This document shows positions 1 through 8,146 of a stretch of 64,000 bases of DNA, one piece after another. A program made the translations under genes and the position numbers. Origin of the DNA: Pseudoglutamicibacter albus (lineage in GTDB: Bacteria > Actinomycetota > Actinomycetes > Actinomycetales > Micrococcaceae); assembly GCF_022346425.1 (NCBI RefSeq), contig NZ_JAKRCW010000001.1:62001-126000 (forward strand), written 5' to 3'. Under the pieces are notes generated by a model, which saw only the letters and a list, made by a program, of their open reading frames with translations, was not told where the DNA came from and did not search any database. Every line of letters starts with the position of its first letter. Position 1 is the first letter of the stretch.

Positions 1-1079
1 TCCTGTTCTTCACCGGAACTAGCGCATATGCCGCTAACGTTTCCTATGGCGGAGATGGACTTGATGTCGATAGAAGTGTGGAACGCAAATATGAGACCAC
101 TACGAAGAAGCCAGGGGCATCCGACTACACTCCCGCGGTTGCTCCTAAGTCTTTTGCGAATCGTCCTGTGTGGCTCCAGGCTTGTACCGCTTCTGCGTTG
201 GATCGGTCCGGGGCTGTGACCGGTTCCACCAAGGTTGCTGGTAGTGACCTGCATGTAGCCGAGATGGTGGACCTGAAAGCTCGTAATGCGGCTAAAACCC
301 AAGCCTGCACCCGACGGGCCGTGGATGAGTGCGGTCAACGTGACGACCTGCTCTACACCAGCAACACCGCCACCACACAACTAGCCTGCCGCGCCAAGAG
401 TAAACCGTCTAAGAACGGTGCCCCGGCTGAGCAGGCTCCGCTGACCATCACTGAAATCCGCACCCTGATCGCGACCGAAACCAAACGCATCCGCATCCAC
501 CCCGGAGCAGTGACTACCGACGCGATCAAACCCAACACCCTCACCACCGCCTGGACCAACTTCTACCTCACCAACCCCAAACACAACACCGACGACAAGA
601 ACGGCGGCAATGACAAGAACAGCACAACCAGCAACAGCGACACTGCCACCGTCGATGGTGTGGTGCGGGAAACCATCGAGGTCCTCGACGAGAACGTCAC
701 GGTCGAGCTGACCCCGATCAAGTATCGGTGGAAATACGGCGATGGCGAGGCACGCACTTCGAAAACCGCAGGGAAAATGCTGCCCACACGTGCGGATGTG
801 TGGGAGAAGGAAACCCCGACCTCTCACATGTACCAGAAACGAGGAACCTTCCGGGTTGAGGCGACCGTGACCTACACGGGGAAGTACTCCCTGGATAACG
901 GTGAAACCTGGGACACCATCCCCGGCACATTGGAAACCCAGGCCACACCCTTGGATATACGGGTGTGGAGTATGCGGTCCGTCAATGTCTCTGGTCCCTG
1001 CCAGCCAGGCAACCCCAATGATGACCCGACCTGCAAAATACAAGACTTCACCATCTTCAAACCCCGCCAAACACGCTAA
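1..1079 (+). CDS. Secreted PKD-domain protein, 5' end outside window (paralogue A)
   Basis: The frame is open from base 3 to the stop at 1077-1079, so the start lies upstream of the window. The first residues look like the end of a signal peptide (FFTGTSAYA, then NVSYGG). The GTG at 78 is internal and not the true start. The C-terminal third has PKD-like features: YRWKYGDGEA followed by SHMYQKRGTFRVEATV. Several Cys residues (QACT, DECG, LACR, GPCQ, PTCK) suggest disulfides in an exported protein. It is a close paralogue of the gene at 55500-56585: the two are almost identical after the DRSGAVTGSTKVAG segment, differ in a short N/D/K/T linker before the PKD domain, and diverge at the N-terminus. 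Its function is unknown; binding at the cell surface is an inference from the PKD fold. Confidence 0.85.
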   Translation, partial: LFFTGTSAYAANVSYGGDGLDVDRSVERKYETTTKKPGASDYTPAVAPKSFANRPVWLQACTASALDRSGAVTGSTKVAGSDLHVAEMVDLKARNAAKTQACTRRAVDECGQRDDLLYTSNTATTQLACRAKSKPSKNGAPAEQAPLTITEIRTLIATETKRIRIHPGAVTTDAIKPNTLTTAWTNFYLTNPKHNTDDKNGGNDKNSTTSNSDTATVDGVVRETIEVLDENVTVELTPIKYRWKYGDGEARTSKTAGKMLPTRADVWEKETPTSHMYQKRGTFRVEATVTYTGKYSLDNGETWDTIPGTLETQATPLDIRVWSMRSVNVSGPCQPGNPNDDPTCKIQDFTIFKPRQTR

Positions 1080-1123
1080 CCCCCACCACAACACGACACG
1101 GACGAAATGAGGCACCTTCATGC

Positions 1124-1464
1124 CAGAAAGAATTCTGGGACATCACCTCACCAAAGTGTCAATACTGTAAAGCCGAGGACGAAGTTTTCTCGCGCATGAA
1201 GAAAGACAAAGCCTGGGTGGTCGGCGGAAAGGTGCGGTTAGAAAACGTGGGCATACCAAATAAAAAGCTCAAGAATGGAAAGTGCTACGTGACGTTCACA
1301 GCGCACGAGGACGAGCGTTCCTATTACGTGCCCGGGAAACGAAACCAGTCCAAGCTGTCGAGGGAGGCTGGGGAGACGGTGCCGCTATGGTCTTGGAACG
1401 CAAAGCAGGCGGCTGGAGAATACGCGGGTTCTACGCAATCGACGAGTTGCCGCGAGGGAAGTAA
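1124..1464 (+). pseudogene. DUF6318 lipoprotein remnant, N-truncated and frameshifted
   Basis: The frame beginning near 1124 reads EFWDITSPKCQYCK, matching EFWEITSKSCDYCK in the intact DUF6318 lipoprotein at 54803-55510. It continues through a region equivalent to the middle of that protein. Around 1370-1385 the homology moves to another frame, which reads AAMVLERKAGGWRIRGFYAI and stops at 1464, matching the intact C-terminus (FVELRRVNGKWQMEGLYQL). No signal peptide, lipobox or start codon precedes the match. The remnant follows a PKD gene, whereas in the intact locus DUF6318 precedes PKD, so this looks like the leftover of a tandem or recombined copy. Confidence 0.75.
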
Positions 1465-1478
1465 GCATCCCTCGCAAG

Positions 1479-1526
1479 CGCGGGGTAGCGACTAGCTCTA
1501 CTCAGAGCGGGGGTCGCTACCCCGCG
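1479..1526. terminator. Bidirectional hairpin between convergent units
   Basis: Perfect 14-bp inverted repeat: CGCGGGGTAGCGAC at 1479-1492 and its complement at 1513-1526. It lies between the DUF6318 remnant on the plus strand and the minus-strand gene ending at 1517, and the right arm contains that gene's stop codon. There is no strong T-run. Confidence 0.6.
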
Positions 1527-2659
1527 TGCGCCCACATCGAAATCGAATCCCACCGCCGCCGTAAACGGAAATAAGCAGCCACAGCACCAGCCATGTCCGC
1601 GTCCATCAATGCATCCAACCCATCGGCGACATCCAAAACCGAATCATCCGGCCATGCCCTAGCCGTCAACAAACCATAATCCAACTCAACAACCGAATCC
1701 GGATGGAACTGCTGCAACCAGTCATGCAACTCCACAGCCGAGGCTAATAACCCAGTCGGGTCCACCGCATCGACATCATCCATGCCAGAACCGTCGAGGA
1801 AACCAGTGGCATCGACGTCCTCGTCCGCTTCCTCGTCCTCTGCAGGACTGCCGCCCCATGAATCACCCTCACCGAAGCCATCAGCGTCGGTGACCATCGA
1901 AATCGAAGACAACGCGGCAACGGCATACGCCGCCCGCTCCAGAGCCAACACCAAAGGAACCCGAACCGCAACCGAGAGCGGCTGCGAATCCTCGCCCTCG
2001 AGGACCTCCTCCTCATCGCCGGAACGGAACAACGCGAACCAAGTCAACGGGATCCGCCACGTAGACATCCGCGTGAACAACGGCGATTCAGCAAGCCACA
2101 TCCCGTGTTCCTGCAAACGCTCACTATGCGCCGCGGCCGAAGCCGGAGGGAACCACACATCTAAAGCGTCCTCAGGCACGTAGTCCTCTAGCAAAGACGC
2201 CGCGATACCCGCACGCAACGGCTCCTGCGCCGGGCAAAACATCACGACATCGCCATGCTCCCTATCGAGCACAATCATGCGATACTGCTCAACAGTCCCA
2301 TGCGGAAACGGATCCACCCGCGGACGCGAAATACGCGCCAAAGAACGCCACAACGCGGCCTCGTCATCAAACGATGCATCCAGCGTGTGCCCTGGCGTAG
2401 CAATCAACAACTGCTCAGCGTCATCGAAACTGCCCAACGGCGAATACACGCGCAAATATGCGGTGGGAGGCATATTACGACGCGCGCCCACCGGCATACG
2501 CGGAAACCCGCCCGCGCCGCCGTTGTCGCCAGAGTTGCCGGCGCTATCAGTGCCGCCAGCCCCAGCGCTGTTGCTCGCGCCGGCCCCGCTGGCGCCGTTC
2601 CCATCCATGCCGCCAGCCCCAGCGCCGCCGCCCGCATTGTCGTCTGAGAAAGTCCCCAT
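1517..2659 (-). CDS. Hypothetical protein with Gly/Ala/Asn-rich N-terminus
   Basis: 380 aa. Residues 5-50 are almost entirely G, A, N, S and D with no secondary-structure signal. A plausible folded part follows from about residue 58 (PPTAYLRVYSPLGSF), with conserved-looking segments such as WFALFRSGDEEE and a second acidic stretch near residues 270-300. No catalytic motif, signal peptide or membrane segment is visible. The gene lies 24 bp downstream of xth on the same strand and may be cotranscribed with it. The start is uncertain because no strong ribosome site precedes 2659, and a later start near MPVGARRNM would remove the low-complexity tail. I do not recognise the family. Confidence 0.7.
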   Translation of the reverse strand: MGTFSDDNAGGGAGAGGMDGNGASGAGASNSAGAGGTDSAGNSGDNGGAGGFPRMPVGARRNMPPTAYLRVYSPLGSFDDAEQLLIATPGHTLDASFDDEAALWRSLARISRPRVDPFPHGTVEQYRMIVLDREHGDVVMFCPAQEPLRAGIAASLLEDYVPEDALDVWFPPASAAAHSERLQEHGMWLAESPLFTRMSTWRIPLTWFALFRSGDEEEVLEGEDSQPLSVAVRVPLVLALERAAYAVAALSSISMVTDADGFGEGDSWGGSPAEDEEADEDVDATGFLDGSGMDDVDAVDPTGLLASAVELHDWLQQFHPDSVVELDYGLLTARAWPDDSVLDVADGLDALMDADMAGAVAAYFRLRRRWDSISMWAHAG

Positions 2660-2683
2660 CAGAGAGCTAGACCTAGCAGGACC

Positions 2684-3487
2684 TCAAGCCAACGTCACGA
2701 CGACCGGCGCGTGGTCCGATGGGCCCTTGCCTTTGCGTTCTTCACGGTCGACTGCCGCATCCGTCACCCGCGCCGCCAAGGCGGGGGAGAGTAGTTGGAA
2801 GTCAATCCGCATCCCCTCACCTTTAGGGAAACGTAGCTTCTGATAATCCCAGTAGGTGAACACGCCGGGGCCGGGGTGGCGCTCCCGCATCGGATCAACA
2901 AAACCCGTATCCAGGAATGCGTGGAAAGCGTCACGTTCAGGCTGTGACACGTGCGTCAACTGGTTGTCGAGGAAGTACTGCATATCCCACACGTCCTCAT
3001 CGCGCGGGGCGATATTCCAGTCGCCCGTCAAAGCGATCTGCGGCTGAGAATCCTCCGCCAGCCAGCCGGCCGCTTGACGGTTCAGCTCCGCAAGCCACTC
3101 CAACTTATACGGCATGTGTTCATCGTCCAGGGCGCGCCCATTCGGCACATACAAGCTCCATACGCGCACACCGTTACAGGTCGCCGCGATCGCACGAGCC
3201 TCCTGAACAGGATCCACCCCACCCTTACCGAACGCGGGCTGCCCAGGGAACGTCCGCTCAACGTCCTCAAGCCCCACACGGGACGCGATCGCAACACCAT
3301 TCCACTGCGAAAAACCGAAATGCGCCACATCATAATCGAGCGACTCGAACAGCTCCCACGGGAAGTTCTCGTCCTTGCATTTGGTTTCCTGGATGGCCAG
3401 AACATCAACATCATTCTGCTCAAGCCACGCCTCAACACGGTCAGCGCGGGCCCGCAGCGAATTCACATTCCACGTTGCAATCTTCAC
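2684..3487 (-). CDS. xth: Exodeoxyribonuclease III (AP endonuclease)
   Basis: Exonuclease III family, the Mg-dependent AP endonuclease/3'-5' exonuclease of base excision repair. Visible family motifs are KIATWNVNSLRAR at the N-terminus, IQETKC with the metal-binding Glu, GDWNIAP in the middle and SDHAPVVV with the catalytic Asp-His at the C-terminus. The chosen start is GTG at 3487, giving about 267 aa and placing the start directly at KIATWNVN as in the family. A TTG at 3526 with a GTGAAAG just upstream would add 13 residues. It is followed closely by the hypothetical gene at 1517-2659. Confidence 0.93.
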   Translation of the reverse strand: MKIATWNVNSLRARADRVEAWLEQNDVDVLAIQETKCKDENFPWELFESLDYDVAHFGFSQWNGVAIASRVGLEDVERTFPGQPAFGKGGVDPVQEARAIAATCNGVRVWSLYVPNGRALDDEHMPYKLEWLAELNRQAAGWLAEDSQPQIALTGDWNIAPRDEDVWDMQYFLDNQLTHVSQPERDAFHAFLDTGFVDPMRERHPGPGVFTYWDYQKLRFPKGEGMRIDFQLLSPALAARVTDAAVDREERKGKGPSDHAPVVVTLA

Positions 3488-3556
3488 GCACACAACCGTA
3501 TCAACGCCCGCGCGTGGCGCGCCCAACTTTCACCGGCCCGGCGCCCGCATCGGCAT

Positions 3557-5287
3557 CTACTTAGACCGGACCGACTTTAGCGCCGGGAAGTCTCGTTCGG
3601 TGTATTCGGTGCCTTGCGCGTCAGGTAGCAGCTGCCCGTCGGGGCCACGCTTTTCGGACTCTTCGTTGCGCAGGTCAACGCGGCGGATCTTGCCGGACAC
3701 GGTTTTCGGCAGGTCCGCGAACTCGAGGCGACGGATCCGGCGGAACGGCGGCACGTTTTCCTTGCAGTAACGGAAGATCGCCTCCGCGGTTTCCGGGGTC
3801 GGTTCATGCCCGGCAGCGAGGATGATGTAGGCCTTCGGCACGGACAAACGGATCGGGTCCGGCGACGGCACTACCGCGGCTTCTGCGACGGCCGGATGCT
3901 CAACCAGGACAGACTCCAGCTCGAACGGTGAAATACGGTAGTCCGAAGACTTGAACACATCGTCAGCGCGCCCCACATACGTATAGATGCCGCGCTCATC
4001 GACCTCAGCGATGTCTCCCGTATGGTAGATGCCTCCGCGCATCGCCCGCTCGGTGCGTTCCGGCTCGTTATAGTAGCCGGCCATCAAACCGCCGGGGCGG
4101 GGATCCAGCCGCAGGCACAGCTCACCCAGCTGCGCCTCTTCACCGGTGGTCGTGTCGATCAAGACTGGCTCATAGCCCGGCATCGCACGCCCCATCGCGC
4201 CGATCTTGACCGGAATACCTGGAGGGTTCGCCACCTGGACCGTGGATTCGGTTTGCCCGAAGCCGTCGCGGATCGTCTGACCCCACGCCTTCGCGACCGT
4301 ATCGATCACTACGGCGTTGAGCGGCTCACCCGCGGAAACCAGCTTCTTCGGAGGGTTTGTCAGGCGCGTCAAATCAGCCTGGATCAGCATGCGCCACACG
4401 GTTGGCGGTGCGCAGAAACTCGTGACCGACTCCTCCGACATGTGCTCCATCAACTTGATCGCATCGAAACGCTCATAGTTATAGATGTATACAGTTGCTT
4501 CGCCGATCCACGGCGCGAAAACATTCGACCACGCATGCTTACCCCAGCCCGGGGATGCCACGTTCAGATGCACATCGCCCGGTTCAATCCCGATCCAGTA
4601 CATCGTGGATAGATGCCCCATCGGGTATGAATAGTGCGTGTGCTCAACCAGCTTCGCTTGCTGTGTGGTGCCCGATGTGAAGTACAGCAGCATCGAATCG
4701 TCACTGGTAGCTTTGTGTTCCGGAACGAACGATTCCGGCGCGGCATCCGCATCGGCCCAATGATGAGCCCCAGCGAACACCGAATCAACATCGATCAGTG
4801 AATACTCGCCCTCGATGTCCGCGAACTTCTCCAAATCGTTGTGGTCAGCGATGACCCAACGCGCACCGCCACGCGTAATACGGTCCTGAAGGTCAGCCCC
4901 CACCATCTGGGTAGTGGTCGGGATCAGAACCGAACCGAGCTTCACCGAAGCCAAAACCGACTCCCATAGCTCGACCCGGTTGCCGAGCATCAAAATGATC
5001 TTGTCGCCAAACTTCACGCCCAGCTGCGCCCACCATGACGCCACCTGATTCGACCGTGCCGAAAGCTCACCCCACGTGCGCGTGGTGCGTGTCTCATCGT
5101 CCTCAACGATGATGAGCGCTGGGTCATTCGCGCGCTCGCCGGACGCGATCTGATCGAACCAGTCGAACCCGAAGTTGAAGCCCGGGATGTCCGGCCACGT
5201 GAACGTTTCACGCGCTTTTTCGTAGTCCTCCCGGTAGGTCAGCAACTGGTCGCGTGCGGCCTTGTACTGCTCGAATTGTTGCGACAT
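3557..5287 (-). CDS. AMP-forming acyl-CoA ligase (medium-chain type)
   Basis: 576-aa member of the ANL superfamily, which activates a carboxylic acid to acyl-AMP and then acyl-CoA. The P-loop reads YFTSGTTQQAKLVEHTH near residues 195-215, the A5 motif is GFGQTEST, the A7 region is YHTGDIAEVDERG, and the A10 catalytic Lys is in KTVSGKIRRVDL near the C-terminus. The layout resembles medium-chain acyl-CoA synthetases rather than acetyl-CoA synthetase. The P-loop is slightly unusual, with QQAK where GxPK is common. The substrate cannot be read from sequence. The gene stands alone between xth and nadE, with an AT-rich upstream region. Confidence 0.88.
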   Translation of the reverse strand: MSQQFEQYKAARDQLLTYREDYEKARETFTWPDIPGFNFGFDWFDQIASGERANDPALIIVEDDETRTTRTWGELSARSNQVASWWAQLGVKFGDKIILMLGNRVELWESVLASVKLGSVLIPTTTQMVGADLQDRITRGGARWVIADHNDLEKFADIEGEYSLIDVDSVFAGAHHWADADAAPESFVPEHKATSDDSMLLYFTSGTTQQAKLVEHTHYSYPMGHLSTMYWIGIEPGDVHLNVASPGWGKHAWSNVFAPWIGEATVYIYNYERFDAIKLMEHMSEESVTSFCAPPTVWRMLIQADLTRLTNPPKKLVSAGEPLNAVVIDTVAKAWGQTIRDGFGQTESTVQVANPPGIPVKIGAMGRAMPGYEPVLIDTTTGEEAQLGELCLRLDPRPGGLMAGYYNEPERTERAMRGGIYHTGDIAEVDERGIYTYVGRADDVFKSSDYRISPFELESVLVEHPAVAEAAVVPSPDPIRLSVPKAYIILAAGHEPTPETAEAIFRYCKENVPPFRRIRRLEFADLPKTVSGKIRRVDLRNEESEKRGPDGQLLPDAQGTEYTERDFPALKSVRSK

Positions 5288-5509
5288 GGGTTCCTCCCGG
5301 GGGTTCGTCTATGCCTGCTGCCGCATATGTGGGTGGTTGCCCTGCGCGGCTGGCAGTTGACGAGGTTGGTATTGATTGGATTGTTGTTGTTTAGATTATC
5401 GATAAAAAAGTGCTGGGGCTGGAAAGATACGGTCCATGACGGGGCTCAGTTTCGCCACCGCTCTAGTTCCACTAGAGGTTCAGTCCTGGACCGACTGAGT
5501 TCCGCCGCC
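5288..5509. other. Intergenic region between nadE and the acyl-CoA ligase
   Basis: 222 bp with no gene. It contains two small hairpins on the minus strand downstream of nadE: CTCTAGT/ACTAGAG with a 3-nt loop, and CAGTC/GACTG. It also contains an AT-rich patch around 5365-5412 that could hold the ligase promoter. Nothing else is evident. Confidence 0.4.
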
Positions 5510-6337
5510 TCATTCCTTCCACCATGTGTCCGATGGGGTGGTTGGGGTGCGGCGCTTATGTCGGCTACGTAGGTAGGCGGCCTCGATGCGTTCCGCGGCT
5601 TGGCCGGGGACGGTTTCGCCGCGAAGGTAGGCGTCAAGGTGGGCGTAGGAGACGCCCATTTCGTCCTCGTCGAGCCGGCCGGGCTGGCCGTCCAAGAGGT
5701 CAGCGGTTGGGGCCTTGCCCACCACGCGTTGCGGGGCACCCAGGTGGCGCAACAGTTCACCGACCTGCCCCTTCGTCAGCCCCGCCAACGGAAGCACATC
5801 GGCACCGCCGTCACCGAACTTAGTGAAGAACCCCATCGTCGATTCAGCCGCCTGATCCGTACCGACCACCAGCTGGCCGCGCTCACCCGCAAGAGCATAT
5901 TGGGCCGCCATCCGCATGCGAGCCTTCAGATTGCCGCGGTTGAAATCCGTGAGCGGGGCGCCCGTGGTGGCTTTGATCTGCTCCTCAAGACCAACGACCC
6001 CCGGCGCGATGTCCACTGTGTGAGGGTCATCGGGCTGTATGAAATCCATCGCCGCTTGCGCATCAGCCTCATCAGCTTGAACCTCGAACGGCAACCGAAC
6101 CGCAGTGAAGGTGGCGTCAGTGTTGTGCTCGGCGCGAAGCCGCTCCACCGCGAGCTGCGCTAGACGGCCCGCGAGCGAGGAATCAACCCCGCCTGAAATA
6201 CCTAGAACATAGCCGCGCGCATGCGCTACGAGGGCGTAATCCACTAAAAACTGGACGCGATCCTCAACCTCCTGAGCCGCGTCAATCTTCGGTTTCACAC
6301 CCATTTCAGCGATGATCTGTTGCTGCAGAGACCTCAT
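5510..6337 (-). CDS. nadE: Ammonia-dependent NAD+ synthetase
   Basis: 275 aa. Converts nicotinic acid adenine dinucleotide, ATP and ammonia to NAD+, the last step of NAD synthesis. The PP-loop ATP pyrophosphatase motif GISGGVDSSLAGRLAQ is near residue 45, followed by LPFEVQADEADAQ, the NLKARMRM segment and VVGTDQAAESTMGFFTKFGD, which are characteristic of the short bacterial NadE. There is no glutaminase domain, so the enzyme should use free ammonia, as usual for this length. The C-terminal basic tail is normal for the family. Confidence 0.94.
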   Translation of the reverse strand: MRSLQQQIIAEMGVKPKIDAAQEVEDRVQFLVDYALVAHARGYVLGISGGVDSSLAGRLAQLAVERLRAEHNTDATFTAVRLPFEVQADEADAQAAMDFIQPDDPHTVDIAPGVVGLEEQIKATTGAPLTDFNRGNLKARMRMAAQYALAGERGQLVVGTDQAAESTMGFFTKFGDGGADVLPLAGLTKGQVGELLRHLGAPQRVVGKAPTADLLDGQPGRLDEDEMGVSYAHLDAYLRGETVPGQAAERIEAAYLRSRHKRRTPTTPSDTWWKE

Positions 6338-6461
6338 AAACCCAGCTTAGTCCGTGGGGTGCAGGTGTGGTTGGGGCGGCGGTGCGGGCCTGGGGCGGGA
6401 GGCGGCCGATGCGGTAGGAGGAGGCGCCGAGGTCCCGGCGCGTGGCGGTGGGGGCCTTGGC

Positions 6462-7160
6462 TTACGGTGCGGGTGGCGCTGGTGGCGGCGGCAGGAAGCC
6501 GCGAGGGGTTGAACCTTCCTGTGCAGTGTTTTCTGGCGGTGTTGTGCTTTCTGCTGGCTCTGCGTCCGCGGATGTTGCGGTGTCCGCTTCCGGTGTCGCC
6601 TTCTCTGGCGGGGCCGGCGGAGGAGGCAACGTGACGGGCGATGCGGGCGCTGGGTCCGGAACGTCAGCTTGGTCCGCGTGAGGGGCTGCGGGTGCTGGGT
6701 CCACATCGGGAGCCGCTGGCGCATCGTTCGTTTCAGGCGCATCAACCGAACCGGCATCAGACCCAACTGTGCCGTGGGCGATCTCCTGCCCAACCTCGGC
6801 AGCGGCGGCCTCAACCACGCCGCGCATCGAAACCTTCTCCGAAACCGGGGCATCCAGGCCGACCTCGTCGGGAACCTGCGGCGCAGGAATCACCGGTTCA
6901 GCCGCGCGAACATGCGGATCCGCGATCGCATCAGCCTGCTGCTCAGCGGCACGAACAGCCGCATAAATGTCCTCAGAATCCACACCGAGACGTTTCGCGA
7001 TAGCGGCATCAACCGCATCGGAATCAGGTTCCCAATCAGTCGGTTCCCAGTCCGTCGGCTCCCACGAAGACTGCGGCGCAGGAACATCAAGCTCGGCAGG
7101 AGCCGCCTCAAACGGCTCCACATCCTGACCGGCAGGCCCAGGAGGAGTAGGAAGAGACAT
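6462..7160 (-). CDS. Hypothetical acidic Pro/Ala-rich protein
   Basis: 232 aa from an ATG at 7160. The same frame stays open to 7352, but that extension would run into the divergent pyrE gene, so the inner ATG is preferred. The N-terminus carries a short repeat (WEPTDWEPTDWEPD), then a possible helical segment (IAKRLGVDSEDIYAAV), then a long D/A/P-rich region ending in PPPPAPP. No membrane segment, signal peptide or enzyme motif is seen. The composition indicates an intrinsically disordered protein. Its promoter would share the 127-bp divergent gap with pyrE. Function unknown. Confidence 0.55.
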   Translation of the reverse strand: MSLPTPPGPAGQDVEPFEAAPAELDVPAPQSSWEPTDWEPTDWEPDSDAVDAAIAKRLGVDSEDIYAAVRAAEQQADAIADPHVRAAEPVIPAPQVPDEVGLDAPVSEKVSMRGVVEAAAAEVGQEIAHGTVGSDAGSVDAPETNDAPAAPDVDPAPAAPHADQADVPDPAPASPVTLPPPPAPPEKATPEADTATSADAEPAESTTPPENTAQEGSTPRGFLPPPPAPPAP

Positions 7161-7287
7161 CGAAGACCCCCAAAAACGGAACGAATCCCAGAATCGACTA
7201 ACCCAAGAAACAACTAACCCCAGAATACGGGGGAATAAGGCGTGAGGGAAATGAGCAAAAACCGGTGTAGCACCTAAACTAAGGAAC

Positions 7288-7842
7288 ATGACCAGCAACG
7301 AACGCGCACGCCTGCAGCAGCTCATCAGCGACCTCGCCGTGGTGCGAGGCAAAGTGATTCTCTCCTCAGAGAAAGAAGCCGACTACTACGTTGACCTACG
7401 CCGGGTGACGCTGCATCACGAAGCCTCGATCTTGATCGGCCGCCAACTGTTGGCAGCATGCGACGACGCCGGCATCACCTTCGAAGCCGCCGGCGGGCTC
7501 ACGATGGGTGCTGACCCCGTAGGTACCGCGATCATGCACGCGGCACGGGAAGCCGGGTGTGAGATTGACGCGTTCGTGGTGCGGAAAGCCGCGAAAGACT
7601 ACGGCATGGGTCGGCAGGTTGAAGGGCCGGGCGTTGAGGGGCGCGACGTGCTGATCGTCGAAGACACATCCACGACCGGCGGCTCCGCCCTCACGGCAGT
7701 GGAAGGGGTGCGGAAAGCGGGCGGCAACGTGGTCGCGGTAGCGGTGATCGTTGACCGGGACACCGGCGCGGCCGAACGCATCAAAGAAGAAGCCGGCGTG
7801 CCGTACATTGCGCTGTTCAGCAAACACGACCTCGGCCTCTAA
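7288..7842 (+). CDS. pyrE: Orotate phosphoribosyltransferase
   Basis: 184 aa. Transfers phosphoribose from PRPP to orotate, making OMP in pyrimidine synthesis. The PRPP-binding motif VLIVEDTSTTGGSA (about residues 127-140) is typical, as are VVRKAAKDYGMGRQVEG (the flexible catalytic loop with its Lys) and AGGLTMGADPVGTAI. AAGGAAC precedes the ATG. The gene is monocistronic, ending in a strong terminator at 7921-7963 after two copies of the local intergenic repeat. Confidence 0.94.
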   Translation: MTSNERARLQQLISDLAVVRGKVILSSEKEADYYVDLRRVTLHHEASILIGRQLLAACDDAGITFEAAGGLTMGADPVGTAIMHAAREAGCEIDAFVVRKAAKDYGMGRQVEGPGVEGRDVLIVEDTSTTGGSALTAVEGVRKAGGNVVAVAVIVDRDTGAAERIKEEAGVPYIALFSKHDLGL

Positions 7843-7922
7843 ACCTTTAGCAACAAGAGTGTCGAAAAACGTTAAGACCTGTAAGTGCTGAATAACCTTT
7901 AGCACCGAGAGTGTCGAAATAA
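7842..7922 (+). repeat. Two direct copies of a ~30-bp intergenic repeat
   Basis: Copies at 7842-7871 and 7893-7922 share AACCTTTAGCA followed by AGAGTGTCGAAA. Reverse-complemented, they match the family found throughout 8-16 kb (GTTGCTAAAGGTTA end). They lie directly after the pyrE stop and before its terminator. Confidence 0.6.
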
Positions 7923-7963
7923 AACGTGGCTGCCGCCCCTTGCCGGGGTGGCAGCCACGTTTT
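7921..7963 (+). terminator. pyrE rho-independent terminator
   Basis: A 16-bp GC-rich stem (ACGTGGCTGCCGCCCC and its near-perfect complement, one G-T pair) with loop TTGCC, extended by an AAA/TTT pairing that gives the T-run after the stem. About 80 bp after the pyrE stop. Confidence 0.85.
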
Positions 7964-7998
7964 ATGTGCCGATTATGTGCGCGGATGGCTACGGCAGA

Positions 7999-8139
7999 GA
8001 AATAACAGCACACACGATGCCGAAGGTTAAACACGGAGCGGGGCTGGCCGTGGAATAACAGCACACATGTTGCCGAAGGTTATTTCGGCACTCAGTCGGC
8101 TTGACGTTATTTCAGCAATTTCGTTGCCCAAGATTAAAA
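7999..8139 (+). repeat. Intergenic repeat cluster (three units, incl. 87-bp composite)
   Basis: Unit at 7999-8029 (GAAATAACAGCAC then ATGCCGAAGGTTA). A composite element at 8053-8139 begins with the same type of unit and ends with a second conserved block at 8104-8139 (ACGTTATTTCAGCAATT then CGTTGCCCAAGATTAAAA). The composite recurs with the same length at 10933-11019 and 13296-13383, always in plus orientation. It ends 7 bp before the stop codon of the minus-strand permease. Confidence 0.65.
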
Positions 8140-8146
8140 GGCTGGG

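Noticed and set aside
6347-6853. Arg/Pro-rich minus-strand frame
   Set aside because: Out-of-frame shadow of the 6462-7160 gene.
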